Of a stretch of 6,232 nucleotides of DNA, positions 5,270 through 6,232 are shown in pieces (within the stretch, counting starts at the first letter, position 1; the number at the start of each line of letters is the position of its first letter). Made by a program: the position numbers and the translations under genes. Location of the stretch: contig JAISAX010000608.1 of assembly GCA_031266495.1 (NCBI GenBank), positions 1 through 6,232 on the forward strand, read 5' to 3'. The notes under the pieces are model-generated. The model did no database searches and had not been told where the DNA came from. It was given only the letters and a program-made list of their open reading frames with translations. Source of the DNA: Opitutaceae bacterium (lineage in GTDB: Bacteria; Verrucomicrobiota; Verrucomicrobiae; Opitutales; Opitutaceae).

Positions 5270-5525
5270 AAATCTTCTCCGCTTTGCTCCAGAATCCCGC
5301 ACCGATAATACGAATAACCCCGCCGGGCCGGTGCGTATAGCGCACAAGCAGGGTTTTGCCATCCATCAAACCCAACAGCCACCAGCGGAGCTCCGTAGTG
5401 CTATGGACTGAGTCGAGAGCAATGCGCGCTTGCGGATCGGTGAAAGCCTCGGATGCCTTCGTGAAATCAACGCCGTGTTTGGCGATGTTGATTTGCTCTT
5501 TTTCGAGATCCCAAATGAAGCGCAT
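5241..5525 (-). CDS. brnT: BrnT family toxin (RelE-fold ribonuclease)
   Basis: A 94-residue protein beginning MRFIWDLEKEQINIAKHGVD, then FTKASEAFTDPQA. This is the BrnT signature (F-x-W-D-x-x-K-x-x-x-N-x-x-K-H-G-V-x-F-x-x-A-x-x-x-F-x-D-P). It continues with LRWWLLGLMDGKTLLVRYTH and the C-terminal strand-helix IRIIGAGFWSKAEKIYAKEK. BrnT toxins have a RelE-like fold and cut RNA, stopping translation until bound by the partner antitoxin. The common 'ISAR' segment of the family is IGAG here, so the usual Arg is Gly at that place; I believe other BrnT-like proteins share this variant, but could not check. Start ATG 5523-5525 is preferred over the TTG 12 codons upstream because family members start at this point. 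There is no Shine-Dalgarno upstream. It precedes and overlaps the antitoxin gene, the toxin-first order usual for brnT systems. Confidence 0.88.
   Translation of the reverse strand: MRFIWDLEKEQINIAKHGVDFTKASEAFTDPQARIALDSVHSTTELRWWLLGLMDGKTLLVRYTHRPGGVIRIIGAGFWSKAEKIYAKEKKRKY
5277..5280 (-). promoter_or_regulatory. Ribosome-binding site fixing the antitoxin start
   Basis: GGAG on the - strand, seven bases before ATG 5269 and inside the toxin coding sequence. It decides the 94-residue start over the longer frame that opens at 5362. The toxin gene has no such site, so the antitoxin may be translated more efficiently, as expected for a toxin-antitoxin pair. Confidence 0.65.
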
Positions 5526-5532
5526 GGGAGAA

Positions 5533-5562
5533 GACAATGCAGACAGGAAATTGATTGTCAAT
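5533..5562 (-). promoter_or_regulatory. Promoter and palindromic operator of the toxin-antitoxin operon
   Basis: On the - strand a perfect -35 TTGACA (5561-5556) and a weak -10 CATTGT (5539-5534) are 16 bp apart. Two palindromes overlap it: ATTGA-N3-TCAAT (5550-5562) around the -35, and GACAAT/ATTGTC half-sites (5533-5538 and 5554-5559, 15 bp apart) spanning the promoter. The half-sites are good candidates for autoregulation by the ribbon-helix-helix antitoxin. The predicted transcript start falls within a few bases of ATG 5525, which would make the message nearly leaderless. Confidence 0.45.
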
Positions 5563-5582
5563 ATCTGAAATCAAAATTTCTC

Positions 5583-5611
5583 AAAAAAGCCGCGCGGTTC
5601 GAGCGTGGCTT
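5583..5611 (-). terminator. Rho-independent terminator after the 118-residue gene
   Basis: Reading on -, AAGCC-A-CGC (5611-5603) pairs with GCG-C-GGCTT (5595-5587) around a 7-nt loop with one internal mismatch, followed by six T (5588-5583). This is a canonical intrinsic terminator 78 bp beyond the stop of the upstream - strand gene. It isolates that gene from the toxin-antitoxin promoter. Confidence 0.7.
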
Positions 5612-5688
5612 GGGGCGGGTGTTTGCCGGCGAACAGGGTTGCGGGGTGGAGGGGGAGTCTGCTGGATGGCGGGGTATGAGAAAAAGGA

Positions 5689-6045
5689 TCAGTCCTTTCG
5701 GCGCTGTTTTCCCTGTCCTCGGCGGCGTGATCGCGAGCGAGGGGTTTCGTCTCGAGGTGTGGAGTCAGCAATGTCTTCCAGACGAAGAATTGGCACGGGC
5801 GTGGCGGGTGTGGTGTCAGGGGAAGCATGGGGGCAGGAGTCCGAGGGGGACGTATGGCATGAGCTGGCGTGCAGGTGCCTCTCTATGATGCCCTGGAGTT
5901 CCTTCGCTTTCCCTTTGGTAAGGGTGATTTCCCCTTTGCCATACAGGCTGATCGTCAGTGGCCAGTTCCGCCGGGAGTGATGGCCGAGCATCCAGCTTGC
6001 TCGCAGGGCGTCTTCCTTGCTGATCCCTTGTGGTGGTGTTTTCAT
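5689..6045 (-). CDS. Uncharacterised small protein
   Basis: From ATG 6043-6045 the frame encodes 118 residues. The first ~60 look like a folded domain: ISKEDALRASWMLGHHSRRN, then WPLTISLYGKGEITLTKGKA and KELQGIIERHLHAS. The remainder is Ser/Thr/Pro-rich and ends in a strongly basic tail (RSRSRRRGQGKQRRKD). I recognise no family and see no signal peptide, membrane segment or metal site. Support for a real gene is the plausible N-terminal half and a canonical terminator downstream on the same strand. There is no Shine-Dalgarno at the ATG. The frame stays open upstream to the right edge of the window, so an earlier start or a longer protein cannot be excluded. The basic tail could bind nucleic acid, which is only a guess. 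Confidence 0.5.
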   Translation of the reverse strand: MKTPPQGISKEDALRASWMLGHHSRRNWPLTISLYGKGEITLTKGKAKELQGIIERHLHASSCHTSPSDSCPHASPDTTPATPVPILRLEDIADSTPRDETPRSRSRRRGQGKQRRKD

Positions 6046-6232
6046 GGTTTGTGACGACTTGGAGCGCGAACGATGCCTCCGGGTTTTTGTCTGATGGAGG
6101 TGTATTATTGTGTGTCGCAAAAGTTGATGATTGTAGCGATCGAGGTCCGTTCCGTTACGCGCTCGGCTGGCCCAGAAGCGCAGGAGCGCTGCCAGCGAGG
6201 TGGCTCGGGCATGGCGACAGGGCGGGCTGTCG
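6046..6232. other. Edge region upstream of the 118-residue gene
   Basis: No separate gene is supported. The - strand frame of the neighbouring ORF remains open through here, reading a segment such as SLAALLRFWASRARNGTDLD, so it may be upstream coding sequence or chance. An A/T-rich patch (about 6102-6112) could hold a -10 element, but I see no matching -35. Confidence 0.35.

Overview
This GC-rich window reads like a chromosomal accessory region of a verrucomicrobium. The Opitutaceae (many are termite-gut polysaccharide degraders) are my best guess. That rests on a cytoplasmic-type family GH95 fucosidase, an Rpn-type nuclease tail with long Gly-Lys-Ala-Glu repeats, a DUF2934 fragment and strong GC bias at third codon positions. 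It is an inference from gene content, not from a phylogenetic marker.

Left part (1-3126): the C-terminal 157 residues of an Rpn/PD-(D/E)XK transposase-like nuclease on the + strand run convergently into a full-length GH95 alpha-L-fucosidase-type glycoside hydrolase on the - strand. Only about 27 bp separate the stops, and that gap holds a small hairpin plus T-tract. The GH95 start lies inside a perfect 10-bp inverted repeat.

Middle part (about 3137-4860): a gene-poor, decaying zone. It holds a good sigma70-type promoter reading + into a small uncertain ORF, a frameshifted DUF2934 gene on -, a (TG)6-G13 microsatellite, the first ~37 codons of a DJ-1/PfpI gene that then loses its family sequence, a strong 13-bp hairpin, and a short - strand ORF resembling the N-terminus of a tyrosine integrase. 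At 4857-4903 lies the 3' part of a tRNA-Pro(CGG) gene, from the anticodon arm to CCA, with no matching 5' half. This is the classic footprint of integration into a tRNA gene.

Right part (about 4904-6232): probably inside an integrated element. All recognisable genes are on -. First comes an uncharacterised 118-residue protein followed by a canonical terminator. Next is a two-gene toxin-antitoxin operon, with a BrnT-family toxin overlapping by 29 bp a ribbon-helix-helix antitoxin that does not look like textbook BrnA. The operon has its own promoter with palindromes and ends in a 13-bp terminator stem. A toxin-antitoxin pair next to a tRNA-derived att-like sequence fits a stabilisation module of a genomic island. 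The intact tRNA and the rest of the island would lie beyond the right edge.
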